Below, in pieces: positions 11,201 to 21,570 of a stretch of 64,000 bases of DNA. Location: the NCBI GenBank assembly GCA_037349315.1, contig JBAIAC010000035.1:3858501-3922500 (forward strand), written 5' to 3'. Numbering within the stretch: position 1 is the stretch's first letter; each line of letters begins with the position of its first letter. The notes under the pieces were generated by a model that worked only from the letters and a program-made list of their open reading frames with translations, was not told the DNA's origin and made no database searches. The DNA is from Chelydra serpentina (Eukaryota > Chordata > Testudines > Chelydridae). The position numbers were made by a program, and so were the translations under genes.

Positions 11201-14200
11201 AACAAATTTCAAAATGTTGGAATTGCCCATGGGATGGAAATTCCATTTTGCAACCAGCTTTAGTCCCAGATAAAATCACATCAAACGTGAGTTTCCCTCT
11301 GAATGACCAGTTAATGGCCTGTTCATCATTAAACCACCTGATCTCAATTAGCTCATCAGGAAAGCACTCCAGTAAATATTAGACTATCAAAAATTAATTG
11401 GGATTAATTTTAATCTCATTAGTCATTTTAGTCTAGAGCAGGGAGAGATAACAAGTTGTCTCTCTTTGCTTTATCACCCTGTTTTTGTTTAAAGGCCCAG
11501 GGAAATTTGCTCAGAAAGTATTACCTTTTTTTGTTGTAATTGAATGGTGTGTGTTAGAATCTGAGCATGTGCTGCACTAGTGTTCTCTGCTTGATGGAAT
11601 ACAAGGGTTCTACTCATCAAATTAATTCCAAGCAAATAAGCCTAAGAAATTAGGGTTTGATTCAAAACCCATTGAAGTCCATAAGTATCTTTCCACTGAG
11701 TCCTTTCAATCAAGCCCCTAGTCAGTATTTTCGGATCACAGGGATTTTAGATGATTGCCTAGGACCCAGGAATAAAATAGTGGTGGATATTTTGCAGGAA
11801 GATAAAACAAAGCTGAATTTTAGTAGACTTTATAGCCCGAATTCTACTCTACACCAGTCAATGAGAGTTTTGGTGGTGGTTGTTGGGTTTTTTTTTCAAA
11901 CTGACTTAGATTTTTTTGGATCTCAAATAATATACATCCAAAGTATGCTTCTAGTTGTTTTTAACCTAAATTTTCACTAAATCTTTGTTTTGCCAGGTTA
12001 GAAGTGGAAAAAAAACAGAACCTTTTATCTGAACCTTTTGCAAAAACCAAACCAAACCAGCACATTTTTGCAAAGCCCAATACCTTGATTTGCCCATTGT
12101 AGCAATGGAACAAAACTAAATCCTTTTATCATACCAGCCACATCCTTGTTCTGAACTTTCTTGGTTCAGATCAGAAGGAACCTGGCTCCAAACTACCCCC
12201 GATTTAAGGTTGATATTAGCAAAACACAAACCAAACTGGCAATATTTTGTAAACACAAAAAATTGCTCCTTGGCCTCTTTTCCACAGTCTCCAGAGTGTT
12301 AGTCCAGGACCAGCACTACAGTCAGTTAAAACAAAATGATTGTCCACATATACAACCTCTCTTTTTCACTATATGCATGCCTGAAATCACGAAGACCCTT
12401 CCTTCAAAGGCAAGTTGAACTCAGTTAATGTCCTTTCTAAACCACCAAAAGGTGGCACTGTAGAGCAAGATTTACTTAACTCAACTTTCCCAGACCAGCT
12501 TACCATAGAATTGGCGTGGCCAATTCTTAGTGTGGCCAGTCGGACTGCATACTGCTTCAGAGGAAATCACATTGTTTCTTTCCCTCTTTTTCGCCTGGCC
12601 AGCTGAGAGGAGAGAAATCTTTGGCAGCTGATGAAATGGCTGTGAATATTCAGAGACCCTGCAGAAAATCAGTCACCAAGATGCTGTGTAAGTAATTGGT
12701 CCTTTTTTCATATGTATTATTTAACATGGGGAAGAAGGTGCAGAAAAGGAGAAAGGTGCAGGGAAAAAAAAAACCTAAAGAAGGTGAAGATGAAGTCTGG
12801 GTTTAATTCACAGGCGAAATACGTTTGACGAACAGTTCAAGTTAACTACAAACAATCCCTTCCCTAATTAGGCCCCATTGGATATCTCCGATCCAGAAAA
12901 GCTTAGCTGGGGGCTTATAGACCATGGGATTGATGTTCATTGGGATATACATGTAGGGTTCCATACCTGGATCAGTAGGGGGATTTTCCCATCACAGTTA
13001 AGGTGCATTAGCAGCCATATGTTCAAGAAGCTTACACAAGCTTACACCTGTGTTATATTCATCTCTAACCTGAGCTATTAGCCATGTGTAACTGAGCCTT
13101 CATTGTCCTGATGAGTGCTAAAATTCACTATTGTCCCCCTTCCGGCAATTGCAAACTTCTGAAACAATAAATAAATACGTATGTGTTGTCTATCTATAAT
13201 CTTTCCCTAAACCCTCCAGCTGCAGGTTGGTGAATGTCTGTTGCACAGTCATCACCACCCCGGCATCGTGTGCCACACCTTTCTAAAGACCGCTGTTGCC
13301 AATCTACATCCATCGTTTACCCTTGATTTCACTTATCCCAACTTCTATCAGGGTCCTCAATGTTTCATGGCAAGATGTGGAGCCTCATGCAGGCCTACCA
13401 CTTGAGCATCTGAGCTCCAACAACCTTGAAAGCACAAACATCACTCCCTAACTTAAAACATACTCAGCCATCCACTGCTACCAGGCAGGCCCGACAATTG
13501 GAACAGGAACTACCCAAGAAACCTAAACCATTCAACACATGTCAGGAAATAGCATCTCCCTGTCCTTTGGGACAGCTTTAATTCACCATTTGAAACCTAT
13601 CAGAGGGGTAGCCGTGTTAGTCTGGATCTGTAGAAGCGACAGAGTCCTGTGGCACCTTATAAACTAACAGACGTATTGGAGCGTAAGCTTTCATGGATGA
13701 ATACCCACTTCTTCAGATGCATGCAGTGGAAATGTCCATTTGAAACCTGGCGCTGGTATTATGAATTTGGCTGGCATTTCTTTCCGATCTGTCTTCAACA
13801 CCAGTTAGCCTGTGACAGCAGGCTAAGAGGACTGAGTAATCGAGCTGGTCTGGAGGGAAAGGGGCAAATCCTTAACCTGTTTGGTGCTGGTCAGCATATC
13901 AGGGATCTGAATGGATGCAACCCCGTCTGAAAATCATCGGACAATCCCTTGGTCTGACTCACCACCCTGCAAGTTACAAGCAGTGCCCCCTGGAAATTAG
14001 TCCTGAGCCGTGAGCTTTGCTTTTGCACTGAGAGAGGGTGACCGCTCAGGAGGCCATCAAGTAAAAAGCCCCACTGATCACATGAATCCTTCTGGATCCT
14101 CCAAAGTTTGCTTAGGATGAAGCACCATATAAGCTAAAAACCACCTGGCTATTACCAGCTCCACTAGAAACTTATCAGAGTATTTTTTAAAAATCTATGT

Positions 14201-17200
14201 TTCCTGAATGCAGATCGGAGAGAAATTGATTGGAAATTTCTCTTTTAGTCTGAAGTTAATTTTGGAGAGAACATGGCAGACAGCAGAGAGAAAAGCCAAG
14301 GTTGTGAACCAGCTGAGATTCCCACTGGACAGATGCTTGTAGCCACCTGAGACTTTTCATCCTCCTTACTGAACCCGATTCAATCAATGCAAAGTAACAG
14401 GCCATATACTTCTGTAATTCTCTTTCTCTTTTCCTTTCTCCAAATCAGTTGTTCTAGTGATGGTATTTGCCATGTGCTGGGCCCCATTTCACATCGATCG
14501 ACTCTTCTTCAGCTTCGTCGTGGACTGGACCGAGCCATTGGCCAATGTGTTCAACCTGATCCATGTGGTGTCAGGTAACTGTCTTTATTAGGGTTTGCTA
14601 ATCAGTAGAGCTGGGGGGAAGAATATTTGTGACTAGGGTTTTTTTTCAGGCAACCTGCGAGTAAATTATTCAGAAACATATTGATACTCAAATGCTATTC
14701 CTCAGCTATTAGAGAGACAAGGTAGGTGAGATCATATCTTTTATGGGACCAACTTCTGTTGGTGAAAGAGACAAGTTTTCCAGCTACATGGGTCTTTTTC
14801 TTTTTCTTCAGCCCTAAAGAAGAGCTCTGTGTGATCAAAAGCTGGTCTCTTTCACCAACAGAAGTCGATCCAATAAAAGATATTATCTTACCCACTTTGT
14901 CTCTCAAATATCCTGGGACCAAAGCCGCGAGAACTCTGCAAACATTCCTCAATTATATTATTCAGAGTTCTTTCCAGCGTCTCTATTAAATAGATTATGA
15001 TACTTTATTATATTTGTGCATTCAAATGGGTGCTAGGGGTTTCACAGAAGCAAGTCAAGATGCTGTCTTTGCCCCCCCCCCCCCCAAAAAAAGCTTATCA
15101 TATAAAGTCAGACATGATGTCACATATGGGGATAATAAATAAATAAAATTGGGGAAGGGGAAAGGAAGGACAAGGGTAGCAATAATACAAATGCATGGTT
15201 GTTCTCTTGAACCAAGTCTGCATCCAGATGCTTCTATTAATTTTTTTTCCTTGCATTAAGGGTACTGAATTAGTTCACTTTATGTAGACAGTATAAAAAA
15301 GGAGAGACGATGGCGCATACTTTGTTCTCAGTTAACGGATATAAAATTGGAATGACTCCGAGGGAGTGCTGGGCATAGGAATCTGTGGGGGAGGTCTCTG
15401 GGTGAGGGGGCGCTGGGCATAAGGGCAGGGCACTGGGCAGGGAGGCAGTGTAGAAGGAGCATGCTGGCAGCACAGGGCTGGGTGGGCCAGTGTGTGTCTA
15501 GCAGGTTTGGGTTTGTAAACAGTGCCCTTGTCCTGGGCTGAGTGAGGCCACTCCCGCTGCACTGCGCCTCTTTGCCCCCAACCGGCCCCTTGCTCTGTGG
15601 ACCGCCCCCCATCACATGCCCTATTTCCCCAATGGGGGCCCACAAATATGTTTGGGGCCGGGCCCACAAAAAGTTAATCCGGCCCTGTTCAGGCATGACT
15701 AGCCCTTGGTGAAACCATGTTATCCAGATCCACCAGGCAAATACAACCACCCACACGCTGCAGAGGAAGGCAAAAAGCCCAACCCTCCAAGGTTACTGCC
15801 CATCTGACCTGGTGAGAAATTCCTTCCCAGCCCCACCTATGGGGACCAGTTAGACCCTGAGCATGTGAGCAAGAACCAGCCAGCCAAGCTCCTGAGAGAG
15901 AAAGAGAGAGCGTGCCCAGTGCCACCTTGGAGCCCTGGCCCTCTCTATCCCATCTTCAGCCATGGCCATCCCTGATGCTTCAGTGCAAGGAGATAAAAAA
16001 CCCACCCAGACTACATTGGTGCAATATAATATCAGTGCAATCTGACCCAGGTATACCCCAAAGCCTTGATTTTGCCCATGGGTTGCTTGTCAGAAAGATT
16101 TAGGGCTACACTTATTTACACACGTGTGAGTAAGGGTTGTACAATTGGGCTCACAAGGAGTAATGGCCAAAGCGCAGTGGTGTGAGCCAGCCGTATCTCC
16201 ACTGAAGACCAGGCAGTTACTCTGAATTTACACCAGCGAAACAGAGGGGAGAAATGTGACTCCAACAGTTAGTTTTTGCCTAGTGATCTTCTCATCGAAA
16301 GAGACTTCTAAAAAGTCTGTGCTGTCAATGGGCCATATCTTCCCTCCCCTGTGTGCCAAGTGGTACTCCACCAAACACTTCCAAATTATACCATAGCCAA
16401 CAGTACACAGTGGGTACACCCCATTAGAAAACAAGGAGTGGAAAATGCTAATCAGGGAGTGCAGCTGACAGACATACTGCATGATCTACTTAGCTCTGAA
16501 TCTTCCAGCAGCACCACGGAGGTGCAAAGTAAGGCAACAAAGAGGCTGCTGTCAAATATACCTCCCACCATGAATTAGTTCCCAGAACATGCAGAACAAA
16601 TCAACCTCCACTAGCAGCAGGGCTTGTTCCTGAATTTCAGCATGGCATTCATTGCAAAGCGTCTCAGGGCCTGAGAGCTACTGTATTTAATCTAAAAATG
16701 GTGCTAAAATTCCTGAAATGTCCAGGATGCTGCTGGTGGTTTGAATACCCACAAATGATGAAAATGAGGATACCACAAATCAGAGTGAGCCGAAGTCAGT
16801 GCTTTGAACTCATTAAAATATTCACCAATCAATGCGGTTGCTATTGAACCAGCTCTGATGTGTACATGGTAACAAACATGTTCTCCTGGAGGAATTCTCA
16901 GCCAAGCCATGAATCTGATCAAAACTACAGACTTTAAATTCTCTCCCCCAGCTGAGATTTATGACTAAGGATTTACATTACTGCCAGCAAGAACATTAAA
17001 AGAACTAGTTTCTTCAAGGGAGGAATGATCTTAGCCTGCCACGGGAAAACATTGGACGTGGTTCCAAAATGGAAATTAGGTGGCCAACACAGATTCAGCA
17101 TCAATGTTGGTTTCTCAGGAGGCTTCCTTCATAGTTCAGATTCCCCTTCCTCCATTCTTCTGATCTTATTGTTCTCTAGCGCCATTGGAGCTGTGTATCT

Positions 17201-17550
17201 CATTGTCACATTAAGAAGTAGAGACTCTCTCTTCTGAGCATATTCTACCCACTAATTAGATGTCTCCCACACTTTGTTTTTCTCTCTTAGGTGTTTTCTT
17301 CTATCTGAGCTCCGCTGTGAATCCCATCATTTACAACCTGCTTTCCCGTCGTTTTAGAACGGCTTTCCTCAGTGTGATCTCTCCCTGGTGCGGACACTGG
17401 CGCCCCAAACACCCCACAAGTGAGACTCCAGCCCAGCAGAGCATCTCCCTGGTGGGGGACCGCAATCTGGTGGACTGTGCTAAAGACGTAAGCTCCCTGT
17501 GCCTGCACAGAACATCTGTCTGTAGCTCTCATCTTTCTACTGGCCTATGA
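4553..17550 (+). CDS. NMUR2: Neuromedin U receptor 2, complete four-exon gene
   Basis: Join 4553-5272, 12603-12687, 14449-14574, 17291-17550: 396 codons plus TGA. It encodes a class A GPCR for neuromedin U and neuromedin S, which in vertebrates couples to Gq/11 (and Gi) and acts in feeding, stress and circadian control at the plasma membrane. Seen: N-glycosylation sequons at N6, N25 and N192; seven hydrophobic segments; N61 in TM1, D89 in TM2, the C117-C202 disulfide pair, E141-R142-Y143 at the end of TM3, C278-W279-A280-P281 in TM6 and N321-P-I-I-Y325 in TM7. The start has a strong context (ACAATGG). It tracks mammalian NMUR2 (about 415 residues) through the core and intron positions; the C-terminal tail is shorter and divergent. 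NMUR1 is less likely because the N-terminal [12 protein letters not shown] block matches NMUR2. Confidence 0.96.
8062..8606. repeat. Penelope-like terminal repeat, fold-back copy A
   Basis: Two inverted arms of about 250 bp meet near 8330. Each arm carries the family core AGCAGCCGTGTTAGTCTG ... AAGCTTTCGTGGGC. The copy is bounded by TTTACATACAAG at 8050-8061 and 8607-8618, a 12-bp target duplication. Long, variable duplications and inverted double-ended copies are known for Penelope-like elements. The class is inferred from copy B at 22505-23701, which shares these arms and adds a GIY-YIG endonuclease remnant. Confidence 0.75.
8146..8183 (-). ncRNA. Hammerhead-ribozyme-like core in repeat copy A
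   Basis: Read on the - strand: CUGAUGA (8183-8177), stem II GUGG/CCAC with its loop, GAAA (8159-8156), a short stem III AGC-UUAU-GCU, then C as the cleavage-site base. All core boxes of a type I hammerhead are intact except one extra A after CUGAUGA. Stem I pairing is weak, so activity is uncertain. A decayed counterpart (CCGATGA) lies in the other arm at 8523-8561. Confidence 0.45.
9414..9552. repeat. Penelope-like terminal repeat, second family
   Basis: Begins GAGACAAGGTGGATGAGG and ends in ACCAACACAGCTACAACACTG. It is flanked by ATTGCTGTTGTGA at 9401-9413 and 9553-9565 (13 bp). The same family recurs at 14705-14943 and about 32085-32280. The long duplication suggests a retroposon; the Penelope assignment is by analogy to the first family. 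Confidence 0.55.
10779..11263. mobile_element. MITE with TATAGCTGGTTG inverted ends
   Basis: The left end TATAGCTGGTTGAAAG is mirrored by CAACCAGCTTTA at the right. The body is AT-rich and non-coding. A relative with TAGAGCTGG ends lies at 23746-24086. I could not find a clear target duplication, so the superfamily is open, with hAT the likeliest. Confidence 0.5.
12603..12687 (+). CDS. NMUR2: NMUR2 exon 2 (third intracellular loop)
   Basis: 85 nt after a CCAG acceptor, ending at donor GTAAGT (12688) in phase 1. It encodes L-R-G-E-K-S-L then [14 protein letters not shown], the conserved intracellular-loop-3 block of NMUR2 that leads into TM6. Confidence 0.95.
12688..14448 (+). other. NMUR2 intron 2 (1.8 kb)
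   Basis: Phase-1 GT-AG intron. It contains one short Penelope-like terminal repeat (13599-13735); the rest shows no recognisable feature. Confidence 0.85.
13599..13735. repeat. Penelope-like terminal repeat, short copy C
   Basis: A 137-bp insertion beginning ATCAGAGGGGTAGCCGTG and ending in ATGCAGTGGAAATGT. It is flanked by CCATTTGAAACCT at 13586-13598 and 13736-13748 (13 bp). The - strand carries a hammerhead-like CUGAAGA ... GAAA arrangement, so N7 is A in this copy. Confidence 0.75.
14449..14574 (+). CDS. NMUR2: NMUR2 exon 3 (TM6 and start of TM7)
   Basis: 126 nt between an ATCAG acceptor and donor GTAACT (14575), phase 1 at both ends. It encodes TM6 with the CWAPFHID motif, the third extracellular loop and the VVSG entry into TM7. 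Confidence 0.96.
14705..14943. repeat. Penelope-like terminal repeat, second family, fold-back
   Basis: Inverted arms (GAGACAAGGTAGGTGAGATC at the left and its near-complement ending TTTGTCTCTC at the right) surround a GAAGAGCTCTGTGTGATC centre. ATTCCTCA at 14697-14704 and 14944-14951 is a candidate 8-bp target duplication. Confidence 0.55.
15352..15688. repeat. Old GC-rich interspersed repeat
   Basis: GC-rich against an AT-rich intron, ending GGGCCCACAAAAAGTTAATC then CGGCCCT, which I associate with a repeat common in turtle genomes. Open frames on the - strand here come from base composition. Ends and class are uncertain. Confidence 0.4.
17291..17550 (+). CDS. NMUR2: NMUR2 exon 4 (TM7 and C-terminal tail)
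   Basis: Starts after a CTCTTAG acceptor and completes TM7 ([20 protein letters not shown]). An 86-residue coding stretch from G311 ends at TGA (17548-17550). The tail is serine- and cysteine-rich and poorly conserved relative to mammals; it ends SSHLSTGL. Confidence 0.96.
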
Positions 17551-18579
17551 CTTTATTTAGTGCTATGAGTGGGACAAAAGTCAATGAAAATAACTTTTTT
17601 TCTTTAAAAAAAAAACCCTAGTAAGCAGGTGTCACAGGGTTTGGGGGTGCAATCCAGACCAGTAAGGGGTTGTGTCACCTCTTCCCCATAGTGGGTGCCT
17701 CACTCTGCTTTGCTGCTGTAGCTCCCAACTTGGGCTGCTCACAACCAGGAGACCGGCGTCCAAGTTGCACCGTTTGTGTGTGTGTGCTAGACAGCCGTGG
17801 TTCAGCAGCTCTGGTCCTCGTAACCTGTCTACAGCCCCACAGCATCTTTCTTTTGACACGTTTCCTACTTTCTAATGCCAGAGCTGACTTCAGCTTTGCT
17901 CAGTGTTGTGGGATGCTTGACATGGGTGGACAGAATTGTGGGAAGAGCATAATACATTCAGATAACATAACCGCCCAATGCTCATATATATGTATAATGT
18001 ATATTACATTAATACCATGTGCATAATACCAATTAGTGTGGTGTATACTACACCTAACATATATGTATTTGCTAACATGTGGGAGGAGGGGGTAAAGTCC
18101 TTTCCCAACTAGCTCCAGTACTAACACCATGAGTAAGGGGAGCAGGATTTCACCTGAAGTATAAAAACAAATAAATTATTCCTGTCGTCTTGAGAGCAGA
18201 TGCTGTGGTCATGACTATTCCTGAACCCTCTGAGCCTGTCCCCAGTCTACCCACTCTGGGGCTCCAGAGGGACTGGGAAGTTGCCTGGAATTGGTTCCTG
18301 ATTTCCCTGGGGTGTGAAAATCTCTAGGTCAGAGAAAACCAGCTCCTATGACACTCTTTTCCTGGCCTCCAGCACACAGGGCACATCCTGGGAGGTCGGA
18401 GTGTGTTCACTAAGAAACTCAGCTGTTACAACAGCTCTTTGGTGTACATTAGAGCAGCTTCAGAGCTACTCTTGCTTATGGCCCAGAGACTATCCTCATG
18501 CACAGCCACCTCTGGACTGAGGGACCTTGGCCCAAAAGTGGCATAAAACTACCTTTAGCCTCCCTATCTTCTGAGCGGT
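17551..18579 (+). other. NMUR2 3' flank and probable 3' UTR
   Basis: The UTR end is not defined. An AATAAA at 18170-18175 is the first good polyadenylation signal I see after the stop. A GC-richer patch at about 17632-17850 resembles an old LTR or repeat fragment, but I cannot name it. Confidence 0.4.
18170..18175 (+). terminator. Candidate polyadenylation signal AATAAA
   Basis: Canonical hexamer 620 bp after the NMUR2 stop, in AT-rich sequence. No clear GT-rich downstream element was confirmed. Confidence 0.3.
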
Positions 18580-18798
18580 CATAGAATCATAGACCATTAG
18601 GGTTGGAAGAGACCTCAGGAGGTCATCTAGTCCAACCCCCTGTTGAAAGCAGGACCAACCCCAACTAAATCATCCCAGCCAGGGCTTTGTCAAGCCGGGC
18701 CTTAAAAACCTCTAAGGATGGAGATTCCACCACCTCCCTAGGTAACCCATTCCAGTGCTTCACCACCCTCCTAGTGAAATAGTGTTTCCTAATAAACA
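18580..18798 (-). mobile_element. CR1 LINE 3' fragment, antisense
   Basis: Reverse orientation of the CR1 tail: it starts with the complement of the TTCTATGATTCT end and carries GGTTGGAAGAGACCTCAGG and AACCCATTCCAGTGCTTCAC. It is 5'-truncated at the same place as the copy at 28547-28770, so both belong to one CR1 subfamily. Confidence 0.85.
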
Positions 18799-19934
18799 TG
18801 GATGCATCCCAGCCTAGGACTGGAGCCAGAAAGTCTGCATGATAAATACCTTGTACTATGTCAGATTTGCAGATTCCTGCTGATTATTCTCAAAATCTCT
18901 AACAGCCTTTGCTAGCTCTTGAGGGGAGACAACAGGAGGCATGTGTAAATGCAGAATTTGTTCTGTCATTTCATGGTAACTGTGTAGCTGCCCTGCTGGT
19001 ATATAGTAATTACAAGTGGCCAAATTTGTCCCTGCTGGTGTAATGTCTCTGGTTTCAGCGTTGTTAAATCAGGGGTAACGTTAGCCCAATAGGTCTACAT
19101 CTGCCGCAGCAATGGGATTTTTACTTGACAGTAGTCACATTTTTTAACCTGGCTGACAGCATTGCTTCTGTGCATGCCAATCACTGGCCATTTCTCAGTG
19201 CAAGAGTGTGAATGGATCCTTGTGGATAAGGGTGGGACTGCTGTATGTTGATCCATCTGCTTTGAGCTGAGTCTCAAATTTGGGTCAGTTGTATGTGAAT
19301 GAAGGAACCATGGAAGATCACCCCTGAGTGGGGAGATTTGAGTGCTAGGTCCTGCCAGTCACAGGAACCTCCTGCCATTGCATATACTTCACTTTTTAAT
19401 GTATTGCCACTTACAGTTTGTTCCACTGGTCAGTCCTTCGCTATCATCAGGCCTACTCGGGTCTATGTCAAGAAAACCCTCCTCCTAGAGATCTAAGATC
19501 AACATTAGGCTAATAACCACCATGAAATATCCTGAAAGCTGAGGAATATTGTATTGGAAAGTACTCCCAAATGTACACTTCAGAAGCTTTGTGAGATCAG
19601 AGAAGAAAATGTAATGAAGAAAACTGGGACTTTTATAAATTTTTTCACTTTAGCTGAATACTAGTGTTGCTGGGAAGCACGAAATTCGGGGAACTTTTAT
19701 GGGCCTCAATCTGAGCAAATCGATCAACACCACTGAAGTCAACGGGGCTCAGTATGGGCACAAGACTCAGATCTGATTGTAGGATCAGGTCATACAGTGT
19801 TTCACAAGGGGAACCAAATTAATCAAGGAGAACCCTTTCAATGAAGAAATGGCCTGGAGTGCATCCAGATGTTGAAGTTTCTAATCGACCTGACTGCATT
19901 TCAGAGAAATACCTTGCTTGTTCATTATCACACA
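18799..19934. other. Intergenic DNA, nothing recognised
   Basis: No coding signal or bounded repeat was identified in this stretch. Confidence 0.4.
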
Positions 19935-20075
19935 CGTATTAGAGCTGGATTCAAGCCACGGCTTGGAACTTGCTGCCACAGGAAGTCATTGAAGACAAGA
20001 ACTTAACAAGAGCCATAAAGGGACTGCATGCTGACATGGATATCAAGGCTATCTGGAGTAATTATAATTAATGAC
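19935..20075 (+). mobile_element. Old CR1/L3-type LINE 3' fragment
   Basis: Contains GGAACTTGCTGCCACAGGAA followed by AAGAACTTAACAAGAGCCAT and GGACTGCATGCTGACATGGA. These correspond to the decayed C-terminal coding end of CR1/L3-like elements (weak LP..V..SLE..F...L signature). Confidence 0.5.
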
Positions 20076-20137
20076 AACAAAAATTTTGGAAGGGACATTA
20101 AGCCTTGTGCTTCAGGGCTCCAGTGAATATCTATAGA

Positions 20138-20697
20138 TGAGTACAGCTACGCTGCCCCACTAGAGCAAGTCTCAGAGTGCAAGTCAACTGAATTGTGTTT
20201 GCAGCACTCAGGCTAAGGGGCTGAAACTAGCTGGGCTCCGAGACCCTCCGCCTTGCTGGATTTCAGAGTCCAGGCTCAAGCCCCAGCCTGAGCCCAAATG
20301 CCTATGCTGCTATTTTTAGCCTGGTAGCTCAGTTGACCTGGGCTCTAAGGGTACGTCTTTACTACCCGCCACATCTGCGGGTAGTGATTGATCTATTGGG
20401 GATCGATTTATCATGTCTCATCTAGACGCGATAAATTGATCCCCGAATGCGCTCCCCATTGACTCCGGAACTCCACCGCCACGAGAGGCGGAAGCGGAGT
20501 CGACGGGGGAGCGGCAGCGGTCGACTCGCCGCCGTCCTCACGGCCAGGTAAGTCGACCTACGATACGTCGACTTCAGCTACACTATTCATGTAGCTAAAG
20601 TTGCGTATCGTAGGTCGACCCCCCCCCCACCCCCAGTGTAGACCTGGACTAAGTCTCACTGCTGTGTTGGTTGGTTTTTTGCAGTGTAGACGTACCC
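20138..20697. mobile_element. Old MITE hosting a second MITE
   Basis: The outer element ends GGTTTTTTGCAGTGTAGACG then TACCC, and its left end near 20138 is a decayed complement. The inner insertion is at 20349-20649. The pieces 20138-20348 and 20650-20697 join across a single TAA. Confidence 0.5.
20349..20649. mobile_element. PIF/Harbinger-like MITE (copy 2), TAA duplication
   Basis: 301 bp, starting GGGTACGTCTTTACTACCCG, flanked by TAA at 20346-20348 and 20650-20652. It has the same two internal inverted repeats as copies 1 and 3, including a GGTCGAC-rich hairpin near 20550-20620. Confidence 0.75.
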
Positions 20698-21362
20698 AAT
20701 GAGACCATGTGGCAAGGCCACATCTGTGTCGGGTTCTTAGATCTTCTTCTGAAGCATCTAGGTCTGGCCACTGGTAGAGACACGATACTGGACTGGCTGG
20801 ATCTTGGGTCTGATCCAGCCTGGCAATTCCTATGTCCCTAAGATCCATCGGTCCCCAGAGTTCAATGGGACTTGGGTCTGAAGCAGAACACTGGATCCAT
20901 TTCTAATAACTGTGCTCTTTATAAAACAGCAATTGGGATGAATAGCTCTATATATGTACAGGACTCTTTCTAGCTGGGAAAAGAAAGCGTTTGCAACTCC
21001 CTGAAGGCTCAGTCAGAATCCTTTGCTACCCCCAAGTGGACGCCTGAGAAGTTTCAATTTACATTTGTATCCATTTTTGGTATGCTTACTCCTTCAGTCA
21101 ATCATTAAAGCTAATTTGCACTGCAGATGCTAAGTGTACATTGCATCTCACTGAGCCTCCATCCTCGGGATGATGTGTCACCTACACACTTATCCTGTCA
21201 CAGCTCATTGGGCCCTGCAATGTAACTAGAAATGTTTGGGTATTTGCTTACTGCTTCATGGTATTTACCAGGAGGATGCACTGTCTTTGAAATTACTCAT
21301 GTTCCATCTCACCTTCCAGATTAAAAAGGAATATCAAACAGGGAGCAGGTTGTCTACCACTA
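20698..21362. other. Intergenic DNA with one old repeat tail
   Basis: At about 20730-20845 there is a decayed repeat tail (ACTGGACTGGCTGGATCTTG, TGATCCAGCCTGGCAATTCC). It resembles the tail at about 50095-50222. The remainder is unrecognised. Confidence 0.4.
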
Positions 21363-21570
21363 CCCAGCTCTTATACAGTTCTTTCCATCAGTAGATCACA
21401 AAGCACTTTACAAAGGAGGGCAGCATTATTAACCCCATTTTACAGATGTGGAAACTGAGGCACAGTGCAGAGCCAGGAGTTGCACAAGGTCACCCAGCAG
21501 GCTAATAACAGAGATGGAATAGAACCCAGGTCTTCTGAGTCCCAGTCCAGGTTGCTATCCATTAATCCCG
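21363..21570 (+). repeat. MIR-like CORE-SINE
   Basis: Contains AGCACTTTACAAAGG, ACCCCATTTTACAGATGTGG, AAACTGAGGCACAG and AAGGTCACCCAGCAGGCTAA, then GAACCCAGGTCTTCTGAGTC. This is the order of the ancient amniote MIR/CORE-SINE family, here in near-complete form. Confidence 0.75.

Larger units (their letters stand above)
5273..12602 (+). other. NMUR2 intron 1 (7.3 kb)
   Basis: GT-AG intron between phase-0 exons. It holds a fold-back Penelope-like end (8062-8606), a second Penelope-like end (9414-9552) and a 485-bp inverted-end MITE (10779-11263). The remaining stretches (5420-8049, 8619-9400, 9566-10778 and 11264-12602) are AT-rich with no coding signal that I recognise; short open frames there have no domains. 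Confidence 0.85.
14575..17290 (+). other. NMUR2 intron 3 (2.7 kb)
   Basis: Phase-1 GT-AG intron. It contains a fold-back Penelope-like repeat (14705-14943), a C14 homopolymer followed by A-rich sequence near 15072-15092, and an old GC-rich repeat (15352-15688). The stretch 15689-17290 shows nothing recognisable. Confidence 0.85.

Noticed and set aside
15328..15756. 142- and 111-codon open frames on the - strand in intron 3
   Set aside because: They sit in a GC-rich old repeat and have no domain, start context or splice pattern.
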